Assembly: GCA_964453035.1 (NCBI GenBank) | Contig: CAYVOX010000016.1 | Location: 1-36,781, forward strand | Direction of reading: 5' to 3' | Length of the DNA: 36,781 nt | Source of the DNA: CAYVOX01 sp964453035 | GTDB taxonomy: Bacteria > Chloroflexota > Anaerolineae > Anaerolineales > Anaerolineaceae | In this document: positions 8,176 through 16,775 of the stretch, piece after piece | Position numbering within the stretch: position 1 is the stretch's first letter | Layout of the letters: each line of letters starts with the position of its first letter | Notes under the pieces: generated by a model | Database searches by the model: none | What the model was told of the DNA's origin: nothing | What the model saw: only the letters and a program-made list of their open reading frames with translations | Made by a program: the position numbers and the translations under genes

Positions 8176-9177
8176 CTAAACAGCTTTGGTTTGGTTATTC
8201 ATCAGGCGAGCCAGGTTTTCGTTCATCCAGCGCATGCCGCCCTGGTAATAGGCAAAACTGGCTGAGAGCAAACTGGTAGCAATAAAACCGTGCCCCAGAA
8301 TACCTACCATCATCATCCATGAATCAGATGGTGGGATGCGCCAAAGCACATTCAAGCCCTCGTACATCACCAGCAGCGCCACCAGAAACGTGCCTGTGCC
8401 CGGTAAAAAGAAGCGCACCAATCGCACGCTGGTATAGACGGAAGTGAACGCATTCAGCCCAGCCGCAAAAATGCCGTGCGGCGAGAAGATGAGCGGCAGC
8501 AGCAGCCAGAATAAAAAGAACAACAGCACCAGGCCACCCAGCTGCGCCAGACCTGGCGCAATGAGTGTCAATACCGAAAGAATGAGCAGCGTGGGAATGG
8601 CGATCCCAAACAGCACCATCAGCAGCGCAAAGGTCAGGATGAAGGTTTGGATGATGTGGGCGACAATCACCCCACCTCGGAAATCCATCTTATCTACCTG
8701 AGAGGCCTGAGCCACACCAGAAAAATACAGGCTCCCCATCACCAATCCAACCGCCAGAAAGCACACTGCAGCCAGCAGAATTCCAAACAGGTTGGCACCT
8801 TCAATCACCATCTGGTTTCCCAGTGGTGTGCTCAAACCCGAGCCGGAAGAAAACAGGCTCGGGATCCCAATCGGGAGAGTCCTCAGCAACCCCGCCAGGT
8901 TGAACTGCTCCAGGAACTGATCCAGCACTGCCCGGTTAGCCAGGATGAAGCTGTCCACGTCATTGGTGCTATTTCCTGCCAGCGAAGCCAGCCATGCATC
9001 CAGTTGCGGTTTAAACACAGCCTTCACGCCGAACCTTGGCCCCAGCCACAGGAACAGATCTAGCAACACCGGAAATAGAATTAGATAAATATGGCCGGCA
9101 GTGTCGTTAAATCCTGCCTGCAGTGCAGCCATCAATTTTGGCGGTGAAATCGAGGCGTTCTTCGCGTTGGCTTCCAT
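8176..9177 (-). CDS. Polytopic membrane protein of unknown function
   Basis: A 333-residue protein with about six hydrophobic segments. One lies near residues 30-50 (IYLILFPVLLDLFLWLG), followed by a hydrophilic stretch of about 75 residues. The others cluster at 130-155, 170-205, 210-240, 260-280 and 290-315. No motif that I recognise. The ATG at 9177 follows a possible -10 element (TAAAAT on the minus strand) at very short distance, so the transcript may have almost no leader. It is probably cotranscribed with gyrB, which starts 30 bases downstream. The link to gyrase is likely positional only. Confidence 0.7.
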   Translation of the reverse strand: MEANAKNASISPPKLMAALQAGFNDTAGHIYLILFPVLLDLFLWLGPRFGVKAVFKPQLDAWLASLAGNSTNDVDSFILANRAVLDQFLEQFNLAGLLRTLPIGIPSLFSSGSGLSTPLGNQMVIEGANLFGILLAAVCFLAVGLVMGSLYFSGVAQASQVDKMDFRGGVIVAHIIQTFILTFALLMVLFGIAIPTLLILSVLTLIAPGLAQLGGLVLLFFLFWLLLPLIFSPHGIFAAGLNAFTSVYTSVRLVRFFLPGTGTFLVALLVMYEGLNVLWRIPPSDSWMMMVGILGHGFIATSLLSASFAYYQGGMRWMNENLARLMNNQTKAV

Positions 9178-9261
9178 ACAAGGTTCAATTTTACCACCGC
9201 TTTAAAACCTCGCCGTTTTTAGTCCTGTCACGATTCCCCTCCAGGCGGTAAAATCATCCTC

Positions 9262-10074
9262 ATGGAAGAGCATCAACATTTGCCCGATCTCGATCGCCTC
9301 TCCGTGATCATCGCCGCCATTCTCCTGGCGTACGCGCTAACACCTTTTGTCTCCATCCAGGAAAATGACATCGTCATCCGCCTGCCCTTCATCGTTTTTT
9401 ACTTCACCTTGTCATTTTCCACCATCGTTTCCATCTTTGTCGCGGCTCTCGCTGGCGCAGGTTCAGCCTGGATGCTTAATACCCACCCGCACTTCAGCGG
9501 CAACCCCATCCGTCACAGCGTTTTACCCGCCCTCATCGCCTGGGTGATTGGCATCCCACTCGGTAACATGGCGCTCGGCATTCAATGGTGGGCGGTGTTT
9601 GGGCTCGGGGGGCTGCTTTTGATCCTTGTCTTCATCGCCGAGTATATTGCCGCAGATTTCTCAGATGTGCGCCACGCCCTGGCAACCATCGGTCTCACTG
9701 CGCTGGCTTTCGCCTTCTTTCTCATCCTCACCATTTCCCTGCGCGCCTCCGGGATGCGCCTGTACCTCCTGCTGCCCGCCCTTCTGGTTCCTCTGATTGC
9801 CACTGTTTTGCGCACATTGTATCTGCGTCTCAACGGTCGCTGGTGCTGGGCCTGGGCGGTTGGAATTTCGCTGGTGATTGCCCAGTTGGCCATCGGTTTG
9901 CAGTATTGGCCGGTCAGTCCCCTCTCCTATGGGCTGATTCTGCTCGGACCCGCCTATGCCCTCACCAGCGTGGCTGGCTCGCTGGAAGAAGGCCGCTCCT
10001 GGTCTTCGCTCTGGATTGAACCGGTCGTCCTCCTCTCCCTCACCTGGATCCTCGCAGTCGTCCTTAAAGGCTAG
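9262..10074 (+). CDS. Polytopic membrane protein of unknown function
   Basis: A 270-residue, almost entirely hydrophobic protein with about eight predicted transmembrane segments and short loops. A cytoplasmic-looking N-terminus (MEEHQHLPDLDRL) precedes the first. No catalytic or transport signature is recognisable. The ATG at 9262 lies only a few bases after a TAAAAT -10-like hexamer (about 9250-9255) with no clear Shine-Dalgarno, which would fit a near-leaderless message. The next gene, a JAMM peptidase, begins 3 bases after its stop, so the two are very likely translationally coupled. Confidence 0.7.
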   Translation: MEEHQHLPDLDRLSVIIAAILLAYALTPFVSIQENDIVIRLPFIVFYFTLSFSTIVSIFVAALAGAGSAWMLNTHPHFSGNPIRHSVLPALIAWVIGIPLGNMALGIQWWAVFGLGGLLLILVFIAEYIAADFSDVRHALATIGLTALAFAFFLILTISLRASGMRLYLLLPALLVPLIATVLRTLYLRLNGRWCWAWAVGISLVIAQLAIGLQYWPVSPLSYGLILLGPAYALTSVAGSLEEGRSWSSLWIEPVVLLSLTWILAVVLKG

Positions 10075-10077
10075 ACA

Positions 10078-10482
10078 TTGGATACGCTCACCCTGCCGGT
10101 CAACCTTATCGAGCAAATGCGCGCACACATACTGGCATGCCTTCCGAACGAAGCCTGCGGCTTGATTGGCGGTGTAAACGGCAAAGGAAGCCTGGTTATG
10201 CCAATCCCCAACACCGCAAACAGCCCATCTGAATTCTTCATGCACCCTGTGGCGTTGTTGCAAGCCCTCCGCACCTTCGAATCTCAGGCGCTCGACCTGA
10301 TTGCCATCTACCACTCACATCCCTCTGGCCCGCTCACTCCCTCTCAAACCGATCTCGAACGATTCCAGTACCCCGACTCAGCCTATGCCATCTGGGCTCC
10401 ATCCCCCAACGGAGATTGGCAACTCTCTATATTTTGGATAGATAATGGCCAATTTAGTAAAATTCGGTTAGAATCCTCGTAA
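10078..10482 (+). CDS. JAMM/MPN (M67) metallopeptidase
   Basis: This 134-residue protein has the complete zinc-binding JAMM signature. It comprises an upstream catalytic glutamate (E25 in NEACGLIGG), then H79-S-H81-P, six residues, S89, two residues and D92. This is the Mov34/MPN fold of isopeptidases that cleave after ubiquitin-like or sulfur-carrier C-termini. Bacterial single-domain members often act on ThiS/MoaD-like carriers or cysteine-synthesis carriers, but no such carrier gene is in the window. The start is TTG, three bases after the preceding stop, with AAAGG seven bases upstream of it. The coupled upstream membrane protein and downstream plsY do not indicate a pathway. Confidence 0.88.
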   Translation: MDTLTLPVNLIEQMRAHILACLPNEACGLIGGVNGKGSLVMPIPNTANSPSEFFMHPVALLQALRTFESQALDLIAIYHSHPSGPLTPSQTDLERFQYPDSAYAIWAPSPNGDWQLSIFWIDNGQFSKIRLESS

Positions 10483-10525
10483 CCATGCAGGATAGTGCGG
10501 GTTTATAGTAACGGAGGAACAAACA

Positions 10526-11296
10526 ATGGACTTATTACTAATTATTGCAATTCTCATTTTGAGCTACATCGTGGGTTCAATCCCCTTCGGATTGGTCATT
10601 GTCAAAATTGCCATCGGAAAGGACGTTCGCTCCATGGGTTCCGGGCGCACCGGCGGCACAAACGTCATGCGCGCAGCGGGCATTCTGGCTGGCGCGCTCA
10701 CCGCGCTCATGGATTTACTCAAAGGAGGCGCAGGCATCTGGCTGGCAAGTTGGTTGCTGCCCGGTCAGGTGTGGGTGCAGGTCACAGCAGGCGCCCTGGC
10801 CATCTGGGGCTCAATCCATTCCATCTTCCTGCGAGAACGTGGTGAAGACGGCAAAGTTCACTTTCACGGTGGTGCAGGCGGCGCAACCACATTCGGCGCG
10901 GTTACTGCCCTCTGGCTCACCGCTCCGCTGATTCTCTTCCCCATCGCCGCACTTGTCTACATATTTGTTGGTTATGCCTCCATCACCACCATCAGCATTG
11001 CTGTTGCCGGTACTCTGCTCCTCATCGTTCGCGCCATTGTGGCCAATTCCCCCTGGGAATACATCATCATGGGGCTCATCGCCATTGCCATGGTAGTATA
11101 CGCCCTGCGGCCAAATCTTAAGCGCCTGGTCGAAGGCACCGAACGTGAGGTTGGCCTGCGCGCTTACCGCACCAAAACGCGCAAGAGCAAGCTCGCTGCC
11201 CACAAAAATAGTGCCCCAAAATCAGCCGGGTTCCCGCTTTCCCCCTCGCAACCCTTCCGCTCTTCTCCCCGCCCTTCCCGTGAAGGTGTAGACTAG
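10526..11296 (+). CDS. plsY: Acyl-phosphate:glycerol-3-phosphate acyltransferase PlsY
   Basis: PlsY acylates sn-glycerol 3-phosphate from acyl-phosphate, the first membrane step of phospholipid synthesis. Family motifs are present: SYIVGSIPFGLVI at the N-terminus, GSGRTGGTNVMRAAG (motif 1, usually GSGNxGATN), DLLKGG and GGAGGATTFG (motif 2/3, usually GGKGxAT). Several transmembrane segments follow. At 256 residues it is about 50 longer than usual. The extra C-terminal tail, after about residue 205, is rich in Lys, Arg, Ser and Pro and looks unstructured. GGAGG nine bases before the ATG is a clear ribosome binding site. A bidirectional terminator at 11311-11349 ends the transcript. Confidence 0.92.
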   Translation: MDLLLIIAILILSYIVGSIPFGLVIVKIAIGKDVRSMGSGRTGGTNVMRAAGILAGALTALMDLLKGGAGIWLASWLLPGQVWVQVTAGALAIWGSIHSIFLRERGEDGKVHFHGGAGGATTFGAVTALWLTAPLILFPIAALVYIFVGYASITTISIAVAGTLLLIVRAIVANSPWEYIIMGLIAIAMVVYALRPNLKRLVEGTEREVGLRAYRTKTRKSKLAAHKNSAPKSAGFPLSPSQPFRSSPRPSREGVD

Positions 11297-11310
11297 AAAA
11301 GATCATTCAA

Positions 11311-11349
11311 AACAACCGGCCTCGCTGAATTACGAGACCGGTTGTTTTT
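11311..11349. terminator. Bidirectional intrinsic terminator between plsY and the MBL hydrolase
   Basis: A perfect 14-base inverted repeat (AACAACCGG-CTCG type arms at 11311-11324 and 11333-11346, with one G-T wobble/mismatch position) encloses an 8-base loop. It is followed by a T-run on the plus strand and preceded by an A-rich stretch that gives a T-run on the minus strand. The two flanking genes converge here, which fits a shared terminator. Confidence 0.85.
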
Positions 11350-12220
11350 ATTCTTCAATTGTCAGGTTGGCGTCTTTTGGTTGTTCCGGCAGTTCGGTTT
11401 GAAGCTGTTTATACAAAAAGCGCACATTACGCCGGTGCAATTCTTCAGCCAGTCCACCCAGATAAACCCTGCTCTTGCCGCAACTTTCGATATCGATGGC
11501 CTGCAAAGCCTCCAGCGGATTGCGTTTCTTCGCTGCGCTTCGAACCGCCTTGCGAATCGCCGTCAGATAGCCCAGGTTTTCCTTAACCGCATCCTCAATT
11601 TCTCCGCGCAGGATGATATCCCCATGCCCCTGCACAATATTTTCTAATCCCATTTTGCCAATCCGCTTGATTGTACCAGCCAGCGTTTCCAGGTCTCCAT
11701 CAACAATATACGGCAGCGGCATGAAGGCATCCCCCGCAAACAACACTCTATCCTCTTCAATCAAAACGGAGATTCCATCCCGGCTGTGACCGGGGGTGGC
11801 TGAAAGGATCAGATTTTTCTTCCCAACGCGCAAGGAAATCTCACCCTGGTCAAACGTGAATTGCGGAGGCACCAGTTTAATTTGCTTGAATACTGGGTTT
11901 TGATGCCGCGCCGATTCTAGCGAAATGTTGCCTTTTTCGAGCATCAGTTCCCGGCACAGCGAATGTCCGATGATCGTCGAACCCGGGAAAAAGTAATTCC
12001 CCCAGCTGTGGTCAGCATGGTAGTGCGTATTGATGATATACCGGACGGGTACGTTTAGCTCATCTTCAATGAACCCGCGCATGGCAAGTGTCTCATCTGG
12101 CAAAGCAAGGGTGTCAATCATCACCGCCCATTGCGGTCCGGTGACTACGCCTGCTGTAACCTGTGCATACACTTCGCTTTGGAACCAGTACACATTTTCA
12201 GAGACACGTTCACGTTGCAT
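11348..12220 (-). CDS. Metallo-beta-lactamase-fold hydrolase
   Basis: This 290-residue protein contains the MBL zinc motifs: THYHADHSWG (HxHxDH), the TPGHSRDG histidine, FAGDAF (bridging aspartate) and VQGHGD. All metal ligands appear intact, so it should be a two-metal hydrolase. The C-terminal 80 residues are helical and not diagnostic. Members of this superfamily act on thioesters, lactones, beta-lactams or phosphodiesters; the sequence does not single one out. The gene is monocistronic, with a good promoter on the minus strand at 12304-12332 and a shared terminator at its 3' end. The ATG at 12220 was chosen as the start of the family's first strand (VSENVYWFQ). Confidence 0.9.
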   Translation of the reverse strand: MQRERVSENVYWFQSEVYAQVTAGVVTGPQWAVMIDTLALPDETLAMRGFIEDELNVPVRYIINTHYHADHSWGNYFFPGSTIIGHSLCRELMLEKGNISLESARHQNPVFKQIKLVPPQFTFDQGEISLRVGKKNLILSATPGHSRDGISVLIEEDRVLFAGDAFMPLPYIVDGDLETLAGTIKRIGKMGLENIVQGHGDIILRGEIEDAVKENLGYLTAIRKAVRSAAKKRNPLEALQAIDIESCGKSRVYLGGLAEELHRRNVRFLYKQLQTELPEQPKDANLTIEE

Positions 12221-12254
12221 AAATAATTCCTGTGATCGATGAGTTCAATGCCCC

Positions 12255-12292
12255 GCCTGAAAAGTTTACCAACTGCAACAGGTGTTTCAGGC
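12255..12292 (-). repeat. Inverted repeat in the leader of the MBL hydrolase
   Basis: Perfect 8-base arms GCCTGAAA (12255-12262) and TTTCAGGC (12285-12292) enclose 22 bases inside the predicted 5' leader of the minus-strand hydrolase gene. It has no T-run on either side, so it is not a terminator. It could be an RNA hairpin or chance. Confidence 0.35.
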
Positions 12293-12303
12293 TGCAGTCC
12301 TCA

Positions 12304-12332
12304 AGAATAGCACAAAATGAGTCAAAAGTCAA
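12304..12332 (-). promoter_or_regulatory. Sigma-70-type promoter of the MBL hydrolase
   Basis: Reading the minus strand, TTGACT (12332-12327), a 17-base spacer and TATTCT (12309-12304) with a TGC just upstream of the -10 form a near-consensus promoter. The start of transcription would be near 12297, leaving a leader of about 75 bases. Confidence 0.65.
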
Positions 12333-12339
12333 AAAAAGG

Positions 12340-14850
12340 CTAACTCCCCGTTCTGCGCTCTCGCCACCACAGGATTGCTCCACCGGTCACAGCTGCTGCC
12401 GCCAGAACACCCAGCGCCAGAGTGAAGGGGCTTGCCCCGCTACTGCCTGAGGATGGAGTCGGGCTGGGTGTCAGCGCGGATGCCGTCTTTGCCACCGCCG
12501 TCCGGGAAGCGCGCTGGTAAGCCAGCTCGGTTGCTGCATCCAGGGTAGGACTGGCGCTCCCCAGCGCGGTGGGAGTGGTTTGCCGCGTGGCTGTCACCGA
12601 TAAGGTGGTTGTAATCGTTCTGAAGGGAGATGTGGGCGTAACCGTTGCCGTCACCGTTCGGGTCGGAGTCTTGAAAATGTAGGTGGATGTTGGCCATAAC
12701 GTCCGCGTTCGGGTAACCGTGGGCGTGATGGGAGTCACCGTCCGCGTTCTGGTGATGGTGCGCGTTGGAGTTGGGGTCACCGTCGGCGGTACCGGAATCA
12801 CTGAGACTGGCCCGCTCAGGCTGTAGCTTAGGTCATAATTAATAATCTTCAGGCGGTAGTAATACGTCGTCCCGTTGGTCAATCCCGTGTCAGTGAACTG
12901 GTAACTGCCCCCTTGCACGCTACTGCCCAGCGGCTGAAACCGCGGGCTCACTTCCACATAAGTTCCATTGGCAGATGAGCTGCGCGTAACCGCAAAGGCA
13001 TAAACCCCAATCTCATAAGCCGTCGTCCATCGGATGTAGGCTGAGTTATTCCCGGGCGAAGCCGTGAAGCTGGTAAGCAGTACGGCATTTTGCTGTCCCG
13101 GTAGCGCCACCACGTACGGCAACCACTGCATATCCTGAAAATTCGGCCGGCCATCCACCTGATCGAGCGTAACTTTAATCTCATTGCTTGCCATCAGGCA
13201 GGTGGTATCCTGTCCCCCCGGCGTCCTTCCGGTTGTTACCCAGTTGCCAGTTCCCAGGTCGTACCAGTACAACGGGTAAATGGATGGATCAGTCGTCTGC
13301 CCGCAATACACACTCGATTCAACCGTATTAATGCAGGACGGGCTGGTATCGTACTTAAAATAGAGGCTCAACGAAACTGCTGCATCCGGGAGTGTACTAT
13401 CGGCAAAAAACACATCCCAGTAGTTGCTGCAGGCCGATAAATTGGAGGGTTGCGAGCCGGTGAAGGGGATATTATCCACTGTTCCATAGCCATGATTGAT
13501 AATATAAAGACCGAAATCCCCTGCGCCAGCTGAGTGCTGATAGCCAATCTGGTTACTGAATGCATAGCCGGTTGTGGATGTTACGGTAACCTTTGTTGCG
13601 TTAACGCCAGGTCCTGTCAGGCTGTGCTCAACTGGCGCGCCCAGCCTTTTGTTGGCCTCCGAAGTGCAATTCAATGCAGCCGTTGAAGGCAGCACCCCCG
13701 CCCCCCAGTAATTATGGTTCACCACACCCTTTGAGAGGGAGGTACAAACCACCTGAGAGCCGCTGCGATTGCCGTAAATGTTATTAGCCACTGCCTCAAT
13801 CACGCCGGTGTTCCCACTGGTCGAGTACACAGCATAGCCCGCATTGTTGGTGATATCGTTATATCGCAGGTCAACCCCAGCGGTATTGGTCGCCAGCAAA
13901 TAAACAGCGTCCTGACCACCGTTCAGGTCATTTGACTCAATCGTTACCTTTGATCCGCTGCCAATTGTAATGAGGTTCCGGTTGGTGCCTGAGCATGAGC
14001 CGTCGTTAATGGTCAGATTCTTAATGGTTACCCCAGCCGTAAGGTTCAACATCGGCTGCGTACACACGCTTCCGGAGTAAGTGATCAAAGCGTTGTTGAT
14101 CCCCTGGATAATATGCGCCTGGTTAGCCAACACTGTGTTGCTCTTCACCTGGTAATTACCCAGGATGTTTACTGTCGCCGGGGAAGGCGCCGCATCCAGC
14201 GCATCCTTAAGCCCCGTCCCGAACCCGTTCACAGCATCATCGCCGCTGTTAATATAGCACGGCGCATTGACCGAGCAACTCGCCGCATCGTTCGCCACAT
14301 AAACCACGCTGGCAGTTGGCTCAACCTCGAGGGAAACCAGTGCCTGTCCGATTTGCACCCAGGCGTCAGAGGTGTTCAGCACCAGCACCCGGATCATCAA
14401 TGCCCCGGGCAGGCTGGCAGAGTTGCCTAACCTGAAGTTAAACGTCAGGGAATCACCCACATCTTCCGCGGCTGCATACCCAATCCTCCCCCCGGAAATA
14501 TTGTAATTGGCAATCGCGGTCTCACAGTAGGAAATGCTATTTTGGTAGGTGGAGCCTGTCACGCCTCCCACGTAAGACATCTCAAACAAATCCGAGGTGA
14601 CCGACCAGTTGATAGGTGTATAGACGCAAACCTGGATATTGTACGGTTCAACCGGGTCAAACGAGGTGAGACCGTAATCCGTTTTGAAGTTGATGCGCTG
14701 GCCGGCAGCGCACCCCGTGGATGGACAGGCCTGAGGACTGACCTGGGTTACGCTGACGGCGCTCTGCAACATCGCCTTGACCGGTGATATTCCCAGCCAG
14801 GGGAACAAAAACGTCATTAATAGCAAAAAACGACCGGCATTAGCGACCAT
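12340..14850 (-). CDS. Secreted surface protein: beta-helix, FN3 and Thr/Pro/Arg stalk, C-terminal anchor
   Basis: This large exported protein of about 836 residues has a signal peptide (hydrophobic LLLMTFLFPWLG, probable cleavage after SPVKA). It has a beta-rich N-terminal region with paired cysteines. Right-handed parallel beta-helix repeats follow at about 240-400 (runs such as NDLNGGQDAVYL and NDITNNAGYAVYS). A fibronectin type III-like domain lies at about 605-695 and a low-complexity Thr/Pro/Arg/Val stalk at about 700-790. A transmembrane helix and WWRERRTGS complete the C-terminus. It is likely anchored in the cell envelope with the helix and FN3 domains outside. Beta-helix proteins often bind or cleave polysaccharides, but no catalytic residues are recognised. 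ATG at 14850 is preferred to GTG at 14853 because GGAG lies seven bases upstream. Confidence 0.8.
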   Translation of the reverse strand: MVANAGRFLLLMTFLFPWLGISPVKAMLQSAVSVTQVSPQACPSTGCAAGQRINFKTDYGLTSFDPVEPYNIQVCVYTPINWSVTSDLFEMSYVGGVTGSTYQNSISYCETAIANYNISGGRIGYAAAEDVGDSLTFNFRLGNSASLPGALMIRVLVLNTSDAWVQIGQALVSLEVEPTASVVYVANDAASCSVNAPCYINSGDDAVNGFGTGLKDALDAAPSPATVNILGNYQVKSNTVLANQAHIIQGINNALITYSGSVCTQPMLNLTAGVTIKNLTINDGSCSGTNRNLITIGSGSKVTIESNDLNGGQDAVYLLATNTAGVDLRYNDITNNAGYAVYSTSGNTGVIEAVANNIYGNRSGSQVVCTSLSKGVVNHNYWGAGVLPSTAALNCTSEANKRLGAPVEHSLTGPGVNATKVTVTSTTGYAFSNQIGYQHSAGAGDFGLYIINHGYGTVDNIPFTGSQPSNLSACSNYWDVFFADSTLPDAAVSLSLYFKYDTSPSCINTVESSVYCGQTTDPSIYPLYWYDLGTGNWVTTGRTPGGQDTTCLMASNEIKVTLDQVDGRPNFQDMQWLPYVVALPGQQNAVLLTSFTASPGNNSAYIRWTTAYEIGVYAFAVTRSSSANGTYVEVSPRFQPLGSSVQGGSYQFTDTGLTNGTTYYYRLKIINYDLSYSLSGPVSVIPVPPTVTPTPTRTITRTRTVTPITPTVTRTRTLWPTSTYIFKTPTRTVTATVTPTSPFRTITTTLSVTATRQTTPTALGSASPTLDAATELAYQRASRTAVAKTASALTPSPTPSSGSSGASPFTLALGVLAAAAVTGGAILWWRERRTGS

Positions 14851-14913
14851 CACTCCGCTCCGTATCCATAGATAAAGGCTATGATGATTTTACACCATCT
14901 TGCGCCGCAACAC

Positions 14914-15645
14914 TTATAAAATTTTACTCAGGAAAAGTTTGGTTCTTTCGCTGGTTGGATTGTTAAACAGCACATCCGGCGCCGCTTCCTCGATGATTAA
15001 ACCGCTGTCCATCAGCACCACCCGGTCGGCAGCTGCGCGCGCAAAACCCATCTCGTGCGAAACCACCACCATCGTCATCCCCTCTTTAGCCAGTTCCATC
15101 ATCACGTCCAGCACTTCCTGAATCATCTCAGGGTCGAGCGCGCTGGTAGGCTCGTCAAACAACATAATCTTCGGATTCATCGCAAGCGCCCGGGCAATTG
15201 CCACCCGCTGCTGCTGCCCGCCAGAAAGTTGCGCCGGAAATGCCCTGGCCTTTTCAGGAATGCCCACCTTTTCAAGCAGCGCCAGCGAGATTCTCTCCGC
15301 CTCCGTCTTGGAGCGTTTGCGCACCACTTTTTGTGCCAGGGTGATGTTTTCAAGCACCGTCAAATGCGGAAAGAGGTTAAACTGCTGGAAGACCATCCCC
15401 ACCTCGGTGCGCACCGCATTAATGTTGGCTGCCGACGTGAGCGGAATTCCATCCACCACGATTAAGCCCTCATCGTATTCCTCCAGCCGGTTAATGCAGC
15501 GCAATAGCGTGCTCTTGCCAGAGCCAGAAGGTCCAATGATGACGACCACCTCACCTTTTTGCACATCCAGGCTCACGCCCTTCAGGGCTTCCACCTGGCC
15601 AAAGAATTTTTTCACGTTTTCAATATGGATGATTGGGTCGCTCAT
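14914..15645 (-). CDS. Polar amino acid ABC transporter ATP-binding protein (GlnQ-like)
   Basis: This 243-residue ABC ATPase has Walker A GPSGSGKST, the Q-loop in VFQQFNLFPH, signature LSGGQQQRVAIARAL, Walker B IMLFDEPTSALD and the H-loop in VVSHEMGFA. The phrase FNLFPHLTVLENI and the overall length are typical of the GlnQ/HisP group of polar amino acid importers. No permease or binding-protein gene lies next to it, so its partners must be elsewhere. GGAGAG six to ten bases upstream of the ATG is the ribosome binding site. A TATAAT-like -10 lies at 15703-15708 on the minus strand. Substrate could be glutamine, glutamate, histidine or others. Confidence 0.9.
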   Translation of the reverse strand: MSDPIIHIENVKKFFGQVEALKGVSLDVQKGEVVVIIGPSGSGKSTLLRCINRLEEYDEGLIVVDGIPLTSAANINAVRTEVGMVFQQFNLFPHLTVLENITLAQKVVRKRSKTEAERISLALLEKVGIPEKARAFPAQLSGGQQQRVAIARALAMNPKIMLFDEPTSALDPEMIQEVLDVMMELAKEGMTMVVVSHEMGFARAAADRVVLMDSGLIIEEAAPDVLFNNPTSERTKLFLSKIL

Positions 15646-15702
15646 CTTTCTCTCCGTTCTCTTGAGCCGCTCTCAGAATATTTCGTTAAAAACATGCGCC
15701 GA

Positions 15703-15708
15703 ATTATA
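15703..15708 (-). promoter_or_regulatory. Possible -10 element for the ABC ATPase gene
   Basis: TATAAT on the minus strand (ATTATA on the plus strand), about 58 bases upstream of the start codon. The -35 region 17-18 bases further up is weak (CTGTAC-like), so this promoter is only suggested. Confidence 0.4.
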
Positions 15709-15810
15709 CCATCCACGCAAACATCGTACAGAATCCGATCGAAATCCTATCCTCACTGAATATTAACCCCAACCATGCTAAAATAATCTCAAGGATGAAT
15801 AGAATATACC

Positions 15811-16770
15811 ATGCTTAGACCCTTTTTTATTTCCATGTCCAAAGTGGGCTGGATACAGAAAGCCATCACCCGCATGCCTGCTGCCCGGCGCGCCGCCTCC
15901 CGTTTTGTCGCCGGTGAAACCGTCCCCGAAGCTATCCAGAACGTGCAAAAACTCAATAAACTCTGCATCAACGCCACACTTGACTTTCTGGGTGAATCCA
16001 CCACCAATCTAGACGAAGCTGCTCAAGCCACCCAGCAAGTTCTTACCGTCCTCGATGAGATTCAAAATTCAGGCGTAGCTTCCAACGTTTCTATTAAACT
16101 TTCCCAGTTTGGCTTGAGCCTTGATGAAGCATTCTGCAAGCAGCAGCTGCTTCAGCTCCTCCAGCGCGCCCACCAGTATGGCAACTTCATCCGCATCGAC
16201 ATGGAAGATTCCAGCCTCACCCACAAAACCCTCGATGCCTTTCTCTGGGCGCACCAATCCGGCTATTCAAATTCCGGAATCGTCATCCAATCTTACCTCT
16301 ACCGCAGCCCCGCCGATATTGACTCACTCTCCAGCCTCCCCGCCCCCATAAGGCTGTGCAAAGGCGCCTACCAGGAGCCCAAAAACATCGCCTACCCCTC
16401 CAAAAAAGACGTTGACCGTCAATACGACCTTCTCGCCCAGCGCCTTATGCAAATCGCCCTCGACCACCGCGCCCCTGCTCTTTCCGCTGATCGGCGCATT
16501 CCCCCCCTTCCGGCGCTTGCCACCCATGATCCTGTCCGCATCCAGAACGCTATCGCCTCTGCCAGAGCGCTTAAAATGCCGCCGCATACCTTTGAATTCC
16601 AGATGTTGTACGGCATCCGCCGTGACCTCCAGGAAGAGTTAGTTAAATCGGGTTATGATGTGCGCGTTTACGTGCCCTTTGGCACCCACTGGTATCCCTA
16701 CAACATGCGCCGTCTCGCGGAACGCCCGGCGAATGTCTGGTTCTTCCTTTCCAATCTCCTCCGTAAGTAA
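15811..16770 (+). CDS. Proline dehydrogenase family flavoenzyme
   Basis: This 319-residue monofunctional proline dehydrogenase (PRODH/PutB-like) oxidises L-proline to pyrroline-5-carboxylate with FAD. Barrel motifs in order are FLGES, SIKLSQFG, IRIDMED, IVIQSYLYRS, RLCKGAYQEP and ATHDP. The substrate-binding helix is represented by the cluster FGTHWYPYNMRRLAERPANV, with the paired arginines that bind proline carboxylate (RRxxER pattern). The P5C dehydrogenase needed to finish the pathway is not in the window. The ATG has no strong Shine-Dalgarno; a weak AAGGA lies farther upstream than usual. It is the first gene of a plus-strand run whose next gene starts 5 bases after its stop. Confidence 0.93.
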   Translation: MLRPFFISMSKVGWIQKAITRMPAARRAASRFVAGETVPEAIQNVQKLNKLCINATLDFLGESTTNLDEAAQATQQVLTVLDEIQNSGVASNVSIKLSQFGLSLDEAFCKQQLLQLLQRAHQYGNFIRIDMEDSSLTHKTLDAFLWAHQSGYSNSGIVIQSYLYRSPADIDSLSSLPAPIRLCKGAYQEPKNIAYPSKKDVDRQYDLLAQRLMQIALDHRAPALSADRRIPPLPALATHDPVRIQNAIASARALKMPPHTFEFQMLYGIRRDLQEELVKSGYDVRVYVPFGTHWYPYNMRRLAERPANVWFFLSNLLRK

Positions 16771-16775
16771 CTGCC

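Noticed and set aside
12650..12790. Tandem repeats or CRISPR-like repeats in the surface-protein gene
   Set aside because: The repetition comes from codons of a Thr/Pro/Arg stalk; there are no constant repeats with variable spacers.
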